NCBI GenBank assembly: GCA_021413865.1
Contig: JAIOPN010000007.1
Location: 1-64,000, forward strand
Reading direction: 5' to 3'
Origin: Planctomycetota bacterium
Lineage (GTDB): Bacteria > Planctomycetota > Phycisphaerae > Phycisphaerales > Phycisphaeraceae
Length of the DNA stretch: 64,000 nt
A program made the translations under genes and the position numbers. A model generated the notes under the pieces. The model was not told the origin of the DNA. It made no database searches and saw only the letters and a list, made by a program, of their open reading frames with translations. Below are positions 53,681-62,819 of this stretch, piece after piece. Within the stretch, counting starts at the first letter, position 1. Every line of letters starts with the position of its first letter.

Positions 53681-54106
53681 TTACAACATCCCGGCGTCGG
53701 GCGATGCTGTTTCGCCCCCCCCCTCACGCCGCAGCCGCCGCTCCCACTCCAGGTGCAACGACCGCACCGCCGCGAAGAGCAGCTTCTGATACTCCGCGAG
53801 CGTCGCCGCCTCGTGCGGGCGGACGACGACCACGATGTCGTACCCGCGTGGCCAGTCGTGCTGGTTGAGACGGAACACCTCGCGGAGCATGCGCTTCACG
53901 CGGTTGCGTGCCACGGCCGTGCCGACCCGGCGCGAAACGGAAAGCCCCAGCCGCATGTGCGCCAGGCCGTTGATCCGGGCGTGGACCGAGAGCGGTCCAG
54001 AGGTCTTCTTCATCCGGGCGTCGAAGACCGCGGCGAACGCGCGGTCGCCCGAGAGCCGCATGGCCCGGGTGAAGGTGAATCGCTTGGCGGGCGGGGTGGT
54101 CATCAC
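53681..54106 (-). CDS. rnpA: Ribonuclease P protein component
   Basis: A 141-residue basic protein subunit of RNase P, which matures tRNA 5' ends. The RNR signature is VARNRVKRMLREVFRLNQ, preceded by LGLSVSRRVGTAV, and followed by YDIVVVVRPHEAATL. Start ATG at 54106, with an in-frame ATG one codon later. The usual neighbour rpmH is not found upstream (54107-54330 has none), so the classic rpmH-rnpA order is broken here. A 28-bp inverted repeat lies upstream. Confidence 0.93.
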   Translation of the reverse strand: MMTTPPAKRFTFTRAMRLSGDRAFAAVFDARMKKTSGPLSVHARINGLAHMRLGLSVSRRVGTAVARNRVKRMLREVFRLNQHDWPRGYDIVVVVRPHEAATLAEYQKLLFAAVRSLHLEWERRLRREGGGETASPDAGML

Positions 54107-54149
54107 GGATCAGATTACCACCGGAATCGAATCAGGGAGCCGCGGCTCT

Positions 54150-54239
54150 GGACGAGCCGCGACCGTCAGGGAGCGGTTCCGCGACGGACGAAAAATGCAA
54201 TTCCAGAGGAGACCGCTTCCTCACGGTCGCGGCTCGTCC
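54150..54239. repeat. 28-bp inverted repeat upstream of rnpA
   Basis: The arm 54150-54177 (GGACGAGCCGCGACCGTCAG...) is matched in reverse by 54212-54239 with few mismatches, separated by 34 bp. It lies between divergent rnpA and the ClC gene. It has the appearance of a dispersed palindromic element. Confidence 0.75.
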
Positions 54240-54333
54240 ACAATGAATCTCCGGGCTGGACAGAAACCTCGTGTCGCCCTAGCTTCATCGATCCGGCTCA
54301 AAAGCGTTTGAACCGGACCAAGGAACCTTGGCG

Positions 54334-55593
54334 ATGAAGCGATCGGGCGGGTCGATGATCCTTATCTTCGGTGAGGCGGTGCTGGGCGACCTGCACCGCA
54401 CCATTCTTCCCGTGCTGGCGATCGGTGTGGCGGGCGCGGCGGTGGGGTTTGTCTATCTGAGCGCGTTGCGGCTGCTCGAACGAGGGCTGGGGCCGGAGCA
54501 CACCGGGCCGTGGGTCCACCTGGCGATCATGACGGCCACGGGCCTGGTCGTCGGCATCCTGATGCGCGTGCTGGGCCACACCGGCAACGTCGAACTGCTG
54601 GTCGATGACATCCACGTCCTGGGCGGCAACCGTGAATACCGCAACCTCCGCTCGCTCATCCCCGTGTCGCTGCTCTGCATCGCCTCGGGCGGCGCGGCGG
54701 GGCCCGAGGCGCCGCTGGTGCAGACGACCGGCTCGATCGGCTCGTGGGTCGCCGAGCGCTGGAAGATGTCCATGCCCGACAAGCGCGTGCTCACCATCAC
54801 CGGCATGGCCGCGGGGTTCACGGTGCTCTTCGGCGCGCCGCTGGGCGCGGCGATCTTCGCGCTGGAGATCCTCCACCGCCGCGGGCTGGAGTATTACGAG
54901 GCGATGCTGCCGGCGACCCTCGGCTCGCTCATCGGCTACGCGGTATGGGTGCTGGCGACGGGTCTGGGTCTGACGCCCGTGTGGCAATTCCCCTCGGCGG
55001 CGGCGCTGCGGCCTGTGGACATGGCCTGGGCGCTGGCGGCCGGCGTGGTCGGCGCGGCGGTCGCCGTCGCGTTCACCTACACGGTGGCGGGATTGCGAAA
55101 GATATTCGCGCTCATGCCCGCGGTCATGCAGCCGATGGTCGGCGGGCTGGCGCTGGGCGGGCTGGCCTTCTGGTCCCACTACGCCCTGACCTTCGGTGAG
55201 TTGCAGATCAACGACGTGGTCGCGGCGTCGCCGACCGTCACGCTCTTCCTCGTTGCGTTCACCGCCAAGTTCATCGGTACCAGCACGACGGTCTCCTCCG
55301 GCTGGCGCGGCGGGTTCATCATCCCGCTCTTCTTTATGGGCGTGGCCCTGGGCCGGCTCTGGCACCTGGAGATGCCCGCGACCAACGAGGTCGTCCTCAT
55401 CGCGGGCCTGATGGCGGGGATCAACACCGGCGTCACCAAGACGCCGCTGGGATCGACGCTCGTCGTCACCGAAATGGCGGGCCTGCAACTCCTGCCCACC
55501 ACGCTCATTTCCGCGGTCGTCACGCTCCTGCTCACCAGCGAGGTCGGCCTGATCGACACGCAGCGCTCGCGCGGCGAGGCGGAGCACGCCTGA
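54334..55593 (+). CDS. ClC-family chloride channel/transporter
   Basis: A 419-residue membrane protein with about ten to eleven hydrophobic segments. Family features visible are SGGAAGPEAPLVQTTGSIGSW (the GxEGP-like ion site), VLTITGMAAGFTVLFGAPLGAAIFALEILHRRG, and the late SGWRGGFIIPLFFMGVALG followed by GINTGVTKTPLGSTLVVTEM. It moves Cl- or F- across the inner membrane. The conserved GREGP is altered to GPEAP, so ion choice is uncertain. Start choices 54328, 54334 and 54355 are close; 54334 is used. Confidence 0.85.
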   Translation: MKRSGGSMILIFGEAVLGDLHRTILPVLAIGVAGAAVGFVYLSALRLLERGLGPEHTGPWVHLAIMTATGLVVGILMRVLGHTGNVELLVDDIHVLGGNREYRNLRSLIPVSLLCIASGGAAGPEAPLVQTTGSIGSWVAERWKMSMPDKRVLTITGMAAGFTVLFGAPLGAAIFALEILHRRGLEYYEAMLPATLGSLIGYAVWVLATGLGLTPVWQFPSAAALRPVDMAWALAAGVVGAAVAVAFTYTVAGLRKIFALMPAVMQPMVGGLALGGLAFWSHYALTFGELQINDVVAASPTVTLFLVAFTAKFIGTSTTVSSGWRGGFIIPLFFMGVALGRLWHLEMPATNEVVLIAGLMAGINTGVTKTPLGSTLVVTEMAGLQLLPTTLISAVVTLLLTSEVGLIDTQRSRGEAEHA

Positions 55594-55616
55594 TCCACAT
55601 CCGAAGATGTTTTCGT

Positions 55617-55657
55617 TTAGCGGGAGGCCCGGAGGGCCCTTCCGGGGCACCCGCTAA
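55617..55657. repeat. TTAGCGGG...CCCGCTAA hairpin repeat
   Basis: The ends TTAGCGGG and CCCGCTAA pair, with GGCCCGGAGGGCCC and the rest inside. The first 17 bases after TTA match 26055-26071 exactly. It lies between the convergent ClC and kinase genes and could stop transcription from both sides. Confidence 0.75.
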
Positions 55658-55667
55658 GCAATACAAA

Positions 55668-57278
55668 TCAATGCCCGTCCCGCCGGAGATTCTCCGCCAG
55701 CGCCCGGTAGCGCGCATACACCCCGTCGTAGATCTTCGCCGCCTTGCGGTCGGGGCGGACGAGGCGCGGTTCGCCGGTGCGGGCCATGGCGTGGATCGCA
55801 CCGGAGGCGGAGACGAAACCGGTGACCGATTTTCCCGCCGCGAGCACGCCCAGGATCGCCGCGCCCAGCGCCGGGCCCTGCCGTGATGGATGGACGGCGA
55901 CGCGTTCGTCCAGCACATCGGCGTAGATCTGCACGAGCAGCGGGTTGTGGTGCGGCAATCCGCCCGTCGCCGTGAAGCGGCGCACGGGCACGCCGCCCTC
56001 ACGGAGCACCTCCACGATCCAGCGCAGGCCGAACGCGGACGCCTCCAGCAGGGCGCGGTACATGTGCGCCGGCCCGTGGTTGATCGAGAGGCCCGTGAAC
56101 GCGCCGGTGAGCGAGCCATCCATCAGCGGGGTGCGGCAGCCGTTGAACCAATCCATGCAGAGCACGCCGTCGGCCCCGGGCGGGAGCTTGGCGGCCTCGT
56201 CGTTGAGCGCGGCGAAGTCCTTCTCGCCCGCGAAGCGTCGGAACCAGTCGAACGCATCACCCACCGCCGCCTGGCCGGTCTCGTAGCCGAAATACCCCGG
56301 CAGAATCCCCCCCTCAGCGACCCCCGCCACTCCGGGGACGAGCTTTTCGATCCGCGAGTTGAGCATGTGGCACGAGCTGGTGCCCATGACCATGACGAGC
56401 GTGCTGGGCTCGGCGACGCCGGCGCCCGGGACACCCGCGTGCGCGTCGATGACGGCCGCGCTGACGGGGACACCCGCGCGGAGGCCGAGCTTCTTCGCCA
56501 TCATGTCGCACAACTCACCGGCGCGTTCGCCCGGGGCCATCAGCGTGCCTGGCATCTTGTCGCGCACCACGTTTTCCATCTTCGGGTGCAGCGCCTTGAA
56601 GAACGCCGGCGAGGGGTAGCCGGTGTGGGCGTTCCACTGCGCCTTGTAGCCGGCCTGACAAGTCGAGCGTGGCAAACCATTGCCGCAGCCGACGAGCTGC
56701 CAGACGTACCAGTCGCCCGCCTCGAGCCAGACTTCCGTGGCGTCGTACACGGCCGGGGCGTGGTCGAGCGTCTCAAGAATCTTCGGGAAGAACCATTCGA
56801 GGCCGATGATGCCGCCGTAGCGATCGAGCCAGGGTTCCTTGCGCTGCCGCGCAACGGCGTTCACGCGGTCGGTCTGGGCCTTGGCGGCGTGGTGCTTCCA
56901 GAGCTTGGGCCATGCGTATTTTTGTTTCCGGAAGCGGTCGATCTGGCAGAGCGGCGTTCCGTCACGCAGGGCGGGGAGCATGGTGCAACTCGTGAAATCG
57001 ACGCCGATGCTGATGACACGGTCGGCGCCGGCGCGAGCCTGCTTGAGTGCCGCGCGGACGGCCTCGCCCGAGGCGTCGAGCCAGTCGCGCGGGTCCTGCA
57101 ATGCGAAGTCCGGCGGGAGTTCCTCGTCCGAGGTCGGCAGGCGGCGCGTGATCTGGCCGGAGGCGTACCGCGCGACGGCGGAGCCGGCCTCGACGCCGTT
57201 GAGCGTCACAAGCAAGGCACGGACGGATTCGGTGCCGAAGTCCAGCCCCAGGGCCAGCGCGTCATCGGGTCGGGGCAT
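55668..57278 (-). CDS. araB: FGGY-family carbohydrate kinase, ribulokinase-like
   Basis: A 536-residue kinase of the L-ribulokinase branch. The N-terminal phosphate-binding strand is ALGLDFGTESVRALLVTL. The family-diagnostic stretch IDAHAGVPGAGVAEP leads to MVMGTSSCHMLNS, as in AraB. YFGYETGQAAVGDAFDWF and the C-terminal FTATGGLPHHNPLLVQIYADV are also conserved. It phosphorylates a ketopentose such as L-ribulose. No araA or araD is adjacent. Start at 57278 (MPRPDDALALGLDF) is chosen; the longer frame overlaps the neighbouring gene. Confidence 0.85.
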   Translation of the reverse strand: MPRPDDALALGLDFGTESVRALLVTLNGVEAGSAVARYASGQITRRLPTSDEELPPDFALQDPRDWLDASGEAVRAALKQARAGADRVISIGVDFTSCTMLPALRDGTPLCQIDRFRKQKYAWPKLWKHHAAKAQTDRVNAVARQRKEPWLDRYGGIIGLEWFFPKILETLDHAPAVYDATEVWLEAGDWYVWQLVGCGNGLPRSTCQAGYKAQWNAHTGYPSPAFFKALHPKMENVVRDKMPGTLMAPGERAGELCDMMAKKLGLRAGVPVSAAVIDAHAGVPGAGVAEPSTLVMVMGTSSCHMLNSRIEKLVPGVAGVAEGGILPGYFGYETGQAAVGDAFDWFRRFAGEKDFAALNDEAAKLPPGADGVLCMDWFNGCRTPLMDGSLTGAFTGLSINHGPAHMYRALLEASAFGLRWIVEVLREGGVPVRRFTATGGLPHHNPLLVQIYADVLDERVAVHPSRQGPALGAAILGVLAAGKSVTGFVSASGAIHAMARTGEPRLVRPDRKAAKIYDGVYARYRALAENLRRDGH

Positions 57279-57337
57279 GGTCGTTCTCGTGGGGGGTGCG
57301 TATTCCCGTCCCTCGAAGGGGAGGGGAGAAGACTCAA

Positions 57338-58213
57338 TCACGCCGATGCCCTGGTCGCCTCTTGCGTCCCGTGCGCCAACGCCTGCGCCAGGCCGACGCC
57401 CATCGCCGCGGCGGCGACGGCGAAGGAGGCGTAATAGATTGGGAGGACCAGCGCCGGCCCGGGGAAACCGCCGGACCACCACGCGGAGAGGACGCCCTCG
57501 CGTGTGAAGAGGTTCATGAGCACATAGCCGTAGGCGGACACAGCCACCAGGCCGGGGCTGAGCAGGATGCCCACGGGGTTGCTCTGGGGGAAGATGAACT
57601 GAGCGGCCATCCCGCCCACGGTAAAGGCGACGATAAGCGAGCCGATCACCTGGCCGGTATCGCTGGTGCGGATCAGAAGGAAGCAGAGCAACCCCGACAC
57701 GATGGCACAAACGACGCCCGCGCCCAGGGCGTGGAGCCGCGGCAGGCGCAGATTGGTGTCCATACCCAGGTGGTCAACAACCGCTAGCGCCGGGAGGCGC
57801 GAGCGCAGGGAGGCGCGGAGCCGCTGGATCACGGCCAGCATGACAATCACGCCGGCCTGCCAGACGACGCACTCGACGATCAGCCATGTGTAGGCGCCGG
57901 GCAATGCCGAGCGGCGCATCCAGCCGTCGATCGGCCCGCCCCAACCGGCGAGGATTCCCAGCGACAGCGCCACCGCGAACACCCCCGAGAGCGGGTGACC
58001 CGACGCCGACGCCATGACCCCGAGGACCAGCGCCGGCACGCCCGCCACCGCCACGATGATGATGGCCACGGCCGGACCCGACCGCGCCGTGAAGAGCGAC
58101 AGCCCCGGGGAATTGTCCGGGGCGGCGACCATCGACCCGACCGCGAGCCAACAAAACGCGCCCAGCGCGATCGCCAGCGCGATGATCAGGCGTTGCCGGA
58201 GGCGTGGGAACAT
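57338..58213 (-). CDS. Multi-pass membrane protein, unknown function
   Basis: A 291-residue protein with about eight predicted helices, for example LIIALAIALGAFCWLAVGSM, VAIIIVAVAGVPALVLGVMA, VCAIVSGLLCFLLI and VGILLSPGLVAVSAYGYVLM. No conserved motif is recognised. It lies between the ribulokinase-like gene (60 bp away) and hemB in the same direction. Operon membership is possible but the spacing does not prove it. Confidence 0.6.
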   Translation of the reverse strand: MFPRLRQRLIIALAIALGAFCWLAVGSMVAAPDNSPGLSLFTARSGPAVAIIIVAVAGVPALVLGVMASASGHPLSGVFAVALSLGILAGWGGPIDGWMRRSALPGAYTWLIVECVVWQAGVIVMLAVIQRLRASLRSRLPALAVVDHLGMDTNLRLPRLHALGAGVVCAIVSGLLCFLLIRTSDTGQVIGSLIVAFTVGGMAAQFIFPQSNPVGILLSPGLVAVSAYGYVLMNLFTREGVLSAWWSGGFPGPALVLPIYYASFAVAAAAMGVGLAQALAHGTQEATRASA

Positions 58214-58266
58214 GAGTCATCCAAGGGGGCGTGAGGGGCAAAGCCTAATCGCGGAGGGCCAACGGC

Positions 58267-59274
58267 TCAACGCTCGTCGATCCAATCGATCAACCGCGGG
58301 GCGAAGTAGGTCAGGATGAGATCGGCGCCGGCCCGCTTGATCGCGATGGTGGTCTCCAGCGCGGCCGACTTGAGGTCCACCCACCCGCGCTGCGCCGCGG
58401 CGTGCAGCATCGCATACTCACCGCTCACGTGGTACGCCGCCACCGGCACGTCGCACGCCTGCCGCACCTGGTGGATCACATCGAGGTAGGTCGCGGCGGG
58501 TTTGACCATGACCATGTCCGCTCCCTGGGCCAGGTCGGCGGCGAGTTCGACCCGCCACTCGCGGCTGCGGCGGTAGTCCATCTGATACCCGCGGCGGTCG
58601 CCGAACTTCATCCCGCCCTCGCCCGCCTCACGGAACGGTCCGTAGAACCCCGAGGCGTATTTGACGCTGTAGGCAAGGATGGCGGTCTGCTTGAAACCGG
58701 CCGCATCCAGTGCGCTGCGGATCGCACCGACCTGGCCATCCATCATCCCAGATGGCGCGACGACATCGGCACCTGCCTGCGCCTGCGCAACTGCGGCCCG
58801 GCCCAATGCCTCGAGGGTCACGTCGTTGTCCACCACGCCCTCGTGGTCGTGCGGATCGAGTGTCCCGCAATGGCCATGATCGGTGTACTCGCAGAAACAG
58901 AGGTCGGCATAAGTCAGCACGTCCAGGCCTTTGGATCGCACCTCCGACAGAACGCGATTCACCGGCGCATCGGGCGAGGCGGCCCAGGCGCCCGAATCGT
59001 CCTTGAACTTGGCGGGCGTGACGCCGAACAAGATGAACTGCCGCAGGCCTCGCTTCGACAGGTCACGCATCAGCCGGACCGCGTCAGAGACCGGTAATTG
59101 ACTCACTCCGGGCATTGAGGAGACGGGTTTTGTCCGCCGCATCTGGCCCACGAACAGGGGATAGACGAAGTTGTCCGGGTGCAGCCGGACGTCGGCCACG
59201 GCGTCTCGGAGCCGCTTCCCGCGGCGAAGCCGGCGGGGACGATGCGTGGGATAATCGCCGTAATTCATTTTCAA
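58267..59274 (-). CDS. hemB: Porphobilinogen synthase (delta-aminolevulinic acid dehydratase)
   Basis: A 335-residue haem-pathway enzyme condensing two 5-aminolevulinates. Active lysines are in AYSVKYASGFYGPFREA and DMVMVKPAATYLDVI. The zinc-site segment is LCFCEYTDHGHCG. ALGRAAVAQAQAGADVVAPS and YHVSGEYAMLHAAAQRG are typical. Start at 59274 (or the ATG 6 bp later); its upstream region is AT-rich and presumably holds the promoter. Confidence 0.96.
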   Translation of the reverse strand: MKMNYGDYPTHRPRRLRRGKRLRDAVADVRLHPDNFVYPLFVGQMRRTKPVSSMPGVSQLPVSDAVRLMRDLSKRGLRQFILFGVTPAKFKDDSGAWAASPDAPVNRVLSEVRSKGLDVLTYADLCFCEYTDHGHCGTLDPHDHEGVVDNDVTLEALGRAAVAQAQAGADVVAPSGMMDGQVGAIRSALDAAGFKQTAILAYSVKYASGFYGPFREAGEGGMKFGDRRGYQMDYRRSREWRVELAADLAQGADMVMVKPAATYLDVIHQVRQACDVPVAAYHVSGEYAMLHAAAQRGWVDLKSAALETTIAIKRAGADLILTYFAPRLIDWIDER

Positions 59275-59712
59275 ATCATCACTAAAGGCTATTAATCAAG
59301 CAAAATATCGGCTTAGACTTGCCTATCTTACCTAAGTCCGGCGATTAGTCTTGACACGCGGCAAAGTTCCGGTACAGTTTACTGGGTCGGCAGGTCTGGA
59401 TATAAACGGACCTCAGCAGCAACCGTACAGACAGTGCATTGTACGGGCTCCACGCGGGATGTCTTGGACGACTCACGTCCGCCCCGTGTGCAAAACAGGC
59501 GTTTGGGAGCGAGCGTTTCGCTCCTATGTTGTTTGGAAGTGCAACGGTCATCAGGCGAACCTGGGCAGGGCAAAAAGCGGTCTTAAACATACCATCGTCC
59601 GTCCGAGGGTCGTTTCGTTGAAGGTCAACGAACGGCACAACCCGCAAGACAGGCCCCACTCGCACGATACCGCCAAGCTTCCTGTTCTGAACCCCTCAAA
59701 GGGAGCTTCATC
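59275..59712. other. Divergent region between hemB and the prepilin gene
   Basis: A 438-bp gap with an AT-rich left part (leader of hemB) and the promoter of the prepilin gene. Between 59386 and 59712 lies a long untranslated leader with a small hairpin (GGAGCGA-GCGTT-TCGCTCC, 59506-59524). No protein or RNA gene recognised. Confidence 0.45.
59351..59378 (+). promoter_or_regulatory. Sigma70-type promoter of the prepilin gene
   Basis: A perfect TTGACA (59351-59356) and TACAGT (59373-59378) are 16 bp apart. The start would be near 59386, leaving an unusually long leader of about 330 nucleotides before the ATG at 59713. Confidence 0.6.
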
Positions 59713-60573
59713 ATGCGTAAGTATCGTGGTTTCACGCTGATCGAGTTGCTCGTGGTCATTTCGATCATCGCGCTGCTCATCGGCATCCTCCTGCCTGCTC
59801 TCGGCGCCGCCCGTCGTACGGCCCGCCAGATGCAGAACGGCACCCAGATCCGTGGTATCCACCAAGGCCTCGTCATCCACTCGCAGGGCAACAAAGAGTG
59901 GTACGCCGGCATCACCACCTACGGCGACCTCAAACTCCCGGCTTACACCGCCTCCCCCGCCGGCTCGAAGTACGACTACGTCGCCAGCTCGGGTGGCAAC
60001 CCGTCCACCCGCTGGGCGATCCTCCTCAACGGCAGCTTCTTCTCCCCCGAGTACCTGATCAGCCCGTCCGAGACCAAGGTTTCTGCCTCCACGTCCACGG
60101 GCATCTCGCGTGCCTCGACCCTGGTGGGTTCGGCGGTTAGCCTTATCTCCGCCAATGCCGGCGGTAACTCGTCGTACGCCGTCCTCCAGATCTCCACGGC
60201 CGTCGGCGACTCGACGGGCAACCAGGGCCGGTTCGCGGCCTGGCGTGACACGAACAACACCGAGGCCATCATGCTCGGTGACCGTGGCAAGCTCACGGCC
60301 GGCAGCACCCCCTCCGACGGTGCTCTGACGACCACCAGCATCCACGTCAGCGACACGCTCAGCGCGAGCGCTGACTCGGTGACCCAGAACGCATGGCGTG
60401 GCACCATCGGCTGGAACGACAACCACGTCAATTTCCAGGTTGGTGCGTTGATTCAGGAAACCACCAAGTACACCACCGCCGCCAACGTCAGCGGCGACAA
60501 CATCTTCGTGAACACCGCGGTGGACAGCAACGGCACCGACGAGAACGCGATGCTGCTCTTCATCGATCAGTAA
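59713..60573 (+). CDS. Prepilin-type N-terminal cleavage/methylation domain protein
   Basis: A 286-residue pseudopilin-like protein. The leader MRKYR|GFTLIELLVVISIIALLIGILLP has the prepilin peptidase site after Arg5-Gly6, with phenylalanine as first mature residue and Glu at +5. The rest is a Ser/Thr/Ala-rich globular domain ending with WNDNHVNFQ, similar in position to the H-x9-DG region of planctomycete pilin-like proteins. Such proteins are present in large numbers in planctomycetes and are thought to be surface-exposed. A strong terminator follows, so it is a single-gene unit. Confidence 0.88.
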   Translation: MRKYRGFTLIELLVVISIIALLIGILLPALGAARRTARQMQNGTQIRGIHQGLVIHSQGNKEWYAGITTYGDLKLPAYTASPAGSKYDYVASSGGNPSTRWAILLNGSFFSPEYLISPSETKVSASTSTGISRASTLVGSAVSLISANAGGNSSYAVLQISTAVGDSTGNQGRFAAWRDTNNTEAIMLGDRGKLTAGSTPSDGALTTTSIHVSDTLSASADSVTQNAWRGTIGWNDNHVNFQVGALIQETTKYTTAANVSGDNIFVNTAVDSNGTDENAMLLFIDQ

Positions 60574-60630
60574 ATCGCGAGGGTTGATGCGGAGACTTCT
60601 TCCACGTCAATCAACAGTCTGAATGATTCA

Positions 60631-60666
60631 ACCGGCCACCCGCAAGGGTGGCCGGTTGTTTTTTTG
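60631..60666 (+). terminator. Rho-independent terminator of the prepilin gene
   Basis: AACCGGCCACCC pairs with GGGTGGCCGGTT around GCAA and is followed by a run of T. Confidence 0.92.
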
Positions 60667-60728
60667 GGGCGGCCCAGCACATGCATAAAAACACCGACTT
60701 TGGGTTGGTTTGAAATGTTCGTGCATCC

Positions 60729-60757
60729 GGTGGGGCAGGCGGGACGTCTGCCCCACC
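60729..60757. repeat. Palindrome GGTGGGGCAG...CTGCCCCACC
   Basis: Ten-bp arms around a nine-base loop (GCGGGACGT). Located between the prepilin terminator and the TPR gene, possibly another dispersed repeat or the terminator of the leftward gene. Confidence 0.55.
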
Positions 60758-60848
60758 AGATTCAAAAAGCCCCGACTCCACCCGCGGATGTCCGCGACGA
60801 ATGGCACGCGAACACGTCGGCAAACCGCCACGCACACCGCAGAGCTGT

Positions 60849-62783
60849 TCACAACTGCCCCGCCTGCGTCCCCGCGGGCTGTGTCGTGACCGACTTGGGG
60901 TCCACCCCCAGCCGTTTGGCTCGATCGAGCAGACGCGGGTCGTTAGGCATGCAGCGCAAGGCCGCGGAGACCAGGCCCCGCGCCGGTCCCAGACGCTTGT
61001 GGATCGCGACGGCGTCGATCAGTCGCAGCACCCGCTCCACCGACCCGGCTGAGGACGACCGCAATACTTTGCAGAGCCGCGACCCGTCTTCTCTCTCCTT
61101 GCTCATCGCGGCGATCAGGTCGTCGAGGTATATCTCTTGCGACTCGAGCCTTGGCCAAGGGGAGAGCATCGACCGGGTCAGGATTTCCACGGCGTCGTCA
61201 TACCTCTCCTGCATCATGTAGATAAAGGCCAGGTTGCCCAGCATCATCGGGCTCCCCGGGAAACCCTGCAGGGCCAGGACGGCGTATTTCCTCGCCTCGT
61301 CGTATTTTCCCAGCTTTGTCAGTTCTATGGCCAGATTCGTTGAGTTCGCGCCGAACGGATCGATCTCGACCCCGCGTCGCCAGTGCGCCATCGCCTTGCC
61401 GTACATCACGGCCTGCTCCTGGAGCGAAAAACTGGGGCTGTGCGACAGCTTGTCGTAAGCGGTGGCGAGGTTGTTGTGCGCCGCCGGGTTCACCTCATTG
61501 ACAAGCAGCGCGTGCTCCCAGAGCGCGATGCTGTGGGTCCAGTAGGAGACCTGGACCCACGTCACGACCATCAGGATCACCGCCGTGGCGGCGGTCACGA
61601 ACACCACGACCGACCGCTTGAGCGGCGCGTTCCTCGACAGTTCTGCCAGCCCGCACGCCAGCATGATGACCAGGCCGATGTTCGAGAAATAGGAGTAGCG
61701 GTCCGCGTACTCCTGGGCGCCGACCCGGAAGATGCCGATCACCGGAACCAGCGTGCCCATGAACAGGAACCAGCCGACCGGCATGTAGCGGCGCCGGCGC
61801 CCCAGCCAGAGCACCAGCCCCGTCGCCCCCAGCACCAGCGCCGCGCACCCGACCACCCGCCACCCCGCGTAAAACGGCGGGATCGGGTACATCGGCATCA
61901 GGTCGTAAGGGGCGATCGCCGAGGTGATGTACCACGCGTAGGCGACCACCACGTTCGCCATCCGCAGGGACCATGGCACCTTGTCCAGCGACATGACCGA
62001 ATTGCTGTAATGCTGGATGATGATCGTGAACCACGACGACAGCACGACCAGCGGGATCAGCGGCGCCTTCTCCAGCACCAGCAGCGCAAACCGGCGCGGG
62101 TTTCCGCCCGAGAGCCGCAGGTCGAACCGGTGCAGGGGCCAGTAGTCCAGCAGCAGGAACACGCAGGGCAGCGTCACCAGCATCGGCTTGGACATCAGCG
62201 CCAGCATGAAGAGCACGAAGACCAGCAGGTAGCGCCACAGGCCCGAGCGCCGGCCGTAGCTCAGGTAGGCCATGACCGCCAGCAGGCCGAACATCGTGTG
62301 CAGCACCTCGCGCCGCTCCGACGCCCAGGCCACCCCCTCGACGCGCAGCGGGTGCAGCGCCCAGACGCCCGCCGCGATCGCCGCCGGCCAGAGCGAGCCC
62401 GAGAGCCTGCGCAGCAGCAGAAAAAGAAGCACCGCGTTGATGCAGTGGTAAAGCAGATTGTGCAGCTTGTGCATCCCGGCGTCGAGGCCGAACATCTGCA
62501 CATCCGCCATGTGCGACAGCCACGCCAGCGGGTGGTACTGGCTCTCGCTCTGCAGCCCGAAGGCGTATTTGACCCCGTCGAGGGTCAGCCCTTTCAGCAC
62601 GGTCGGGTTGTCGGTGATGTAACGGTTGTCGTCGAAGTTGACGAACTGCTGGCTGTAGAGTTGCAGGTAGGGCAGGACGACCAGGACGACCAGACCCACC
62701 GCGACCGCGATCACCACGCCGCGCCGGCCCGGAGGCTTATCCAGCGGTGCCCAGGGAGTCGGAGCGGGCGTTTGGCTCATCAT
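60849..62783 (-). CDS. TPR-containing membrane glycosyltransferase-like protein 1
   Basis: A 644-residue polytopic membrane protein. A first helix (VVIAVAVGLVVLVVLPYLQL) is followed by the extracytoplasmic signature YSQQFVNFDDNRYITDNP and then AWLSHMADVQMFGLDAGMHK, with many further helices. This is the pattern of GT-C family proteins of the TMTC/PMT kind. The last third (about 440-620) is TPR-like helical repeats (YGKAMAHWRRGVEIDPFG, YDEARKYAVLALQGFPG). It may transfer sugars from a lipid carrier to proteins. A second paralogue lies just upstream in the same direction. Confidence 0.75.
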   Translation of the reverse strand: MMSQTPAPTPWAPLDKPPGRRGVVIAVAVGLVVLVVLPYLQLYSQQFVNFDDNRYITDNPTVLKGLTLDGVKYAFGLQSESQYHPLAWLSHMADVQMFGLDAGMHKLHNLLYHCINAVLLFLLLRRLSGSLWPAAIAAGVWALHPLRVEGVAWASERREVLHTMFGLLAVMAYLSYGRRSGLWRYLLVFVLFMLALMSKPMLVTLPCVFLLLDYWPLHRFDLRLSGGNPRRFALLVLEKAPLIPLVVLSSWFTIIIQHYSNSVMSLDKVPWSLRMANVVVAYAWYITSAIAPYDLMPMYPIPPFYAGWRVVGCAALVLGATGLVLWLGRRRRYMPVGWFLFMGTLVPVIGIFRVGAQEYADRYSYFSNIGLVIMLACGLAELSRNAPLKRSVVVFVTAATAVILMVVTWVQVSYWTHSIALWEHALLVNEVNPAAHNNLATAYDKLSHSPSFSLQEQAVMYGKAMAHWRRGVEIDPFGANSTNLAIELTKLGKYDEARKYAVLALQGFPGSPMMLGNLAFIYMMQERYDDAVEILTRSMLSPWPRLESQEIYLDDLIAAMSKEREDGSRLCKVLRSSSAGSVERVLRLIDAVAIHKRLGPARGLVSAALRCMPNDPRLLDRAKRLGVDPKSVTTQPAGTQAGQL

Positions 62784-62819
62784 TCGTTCCTCGTTATGCG
62801 TAACCGGGTCGGCGTTATT

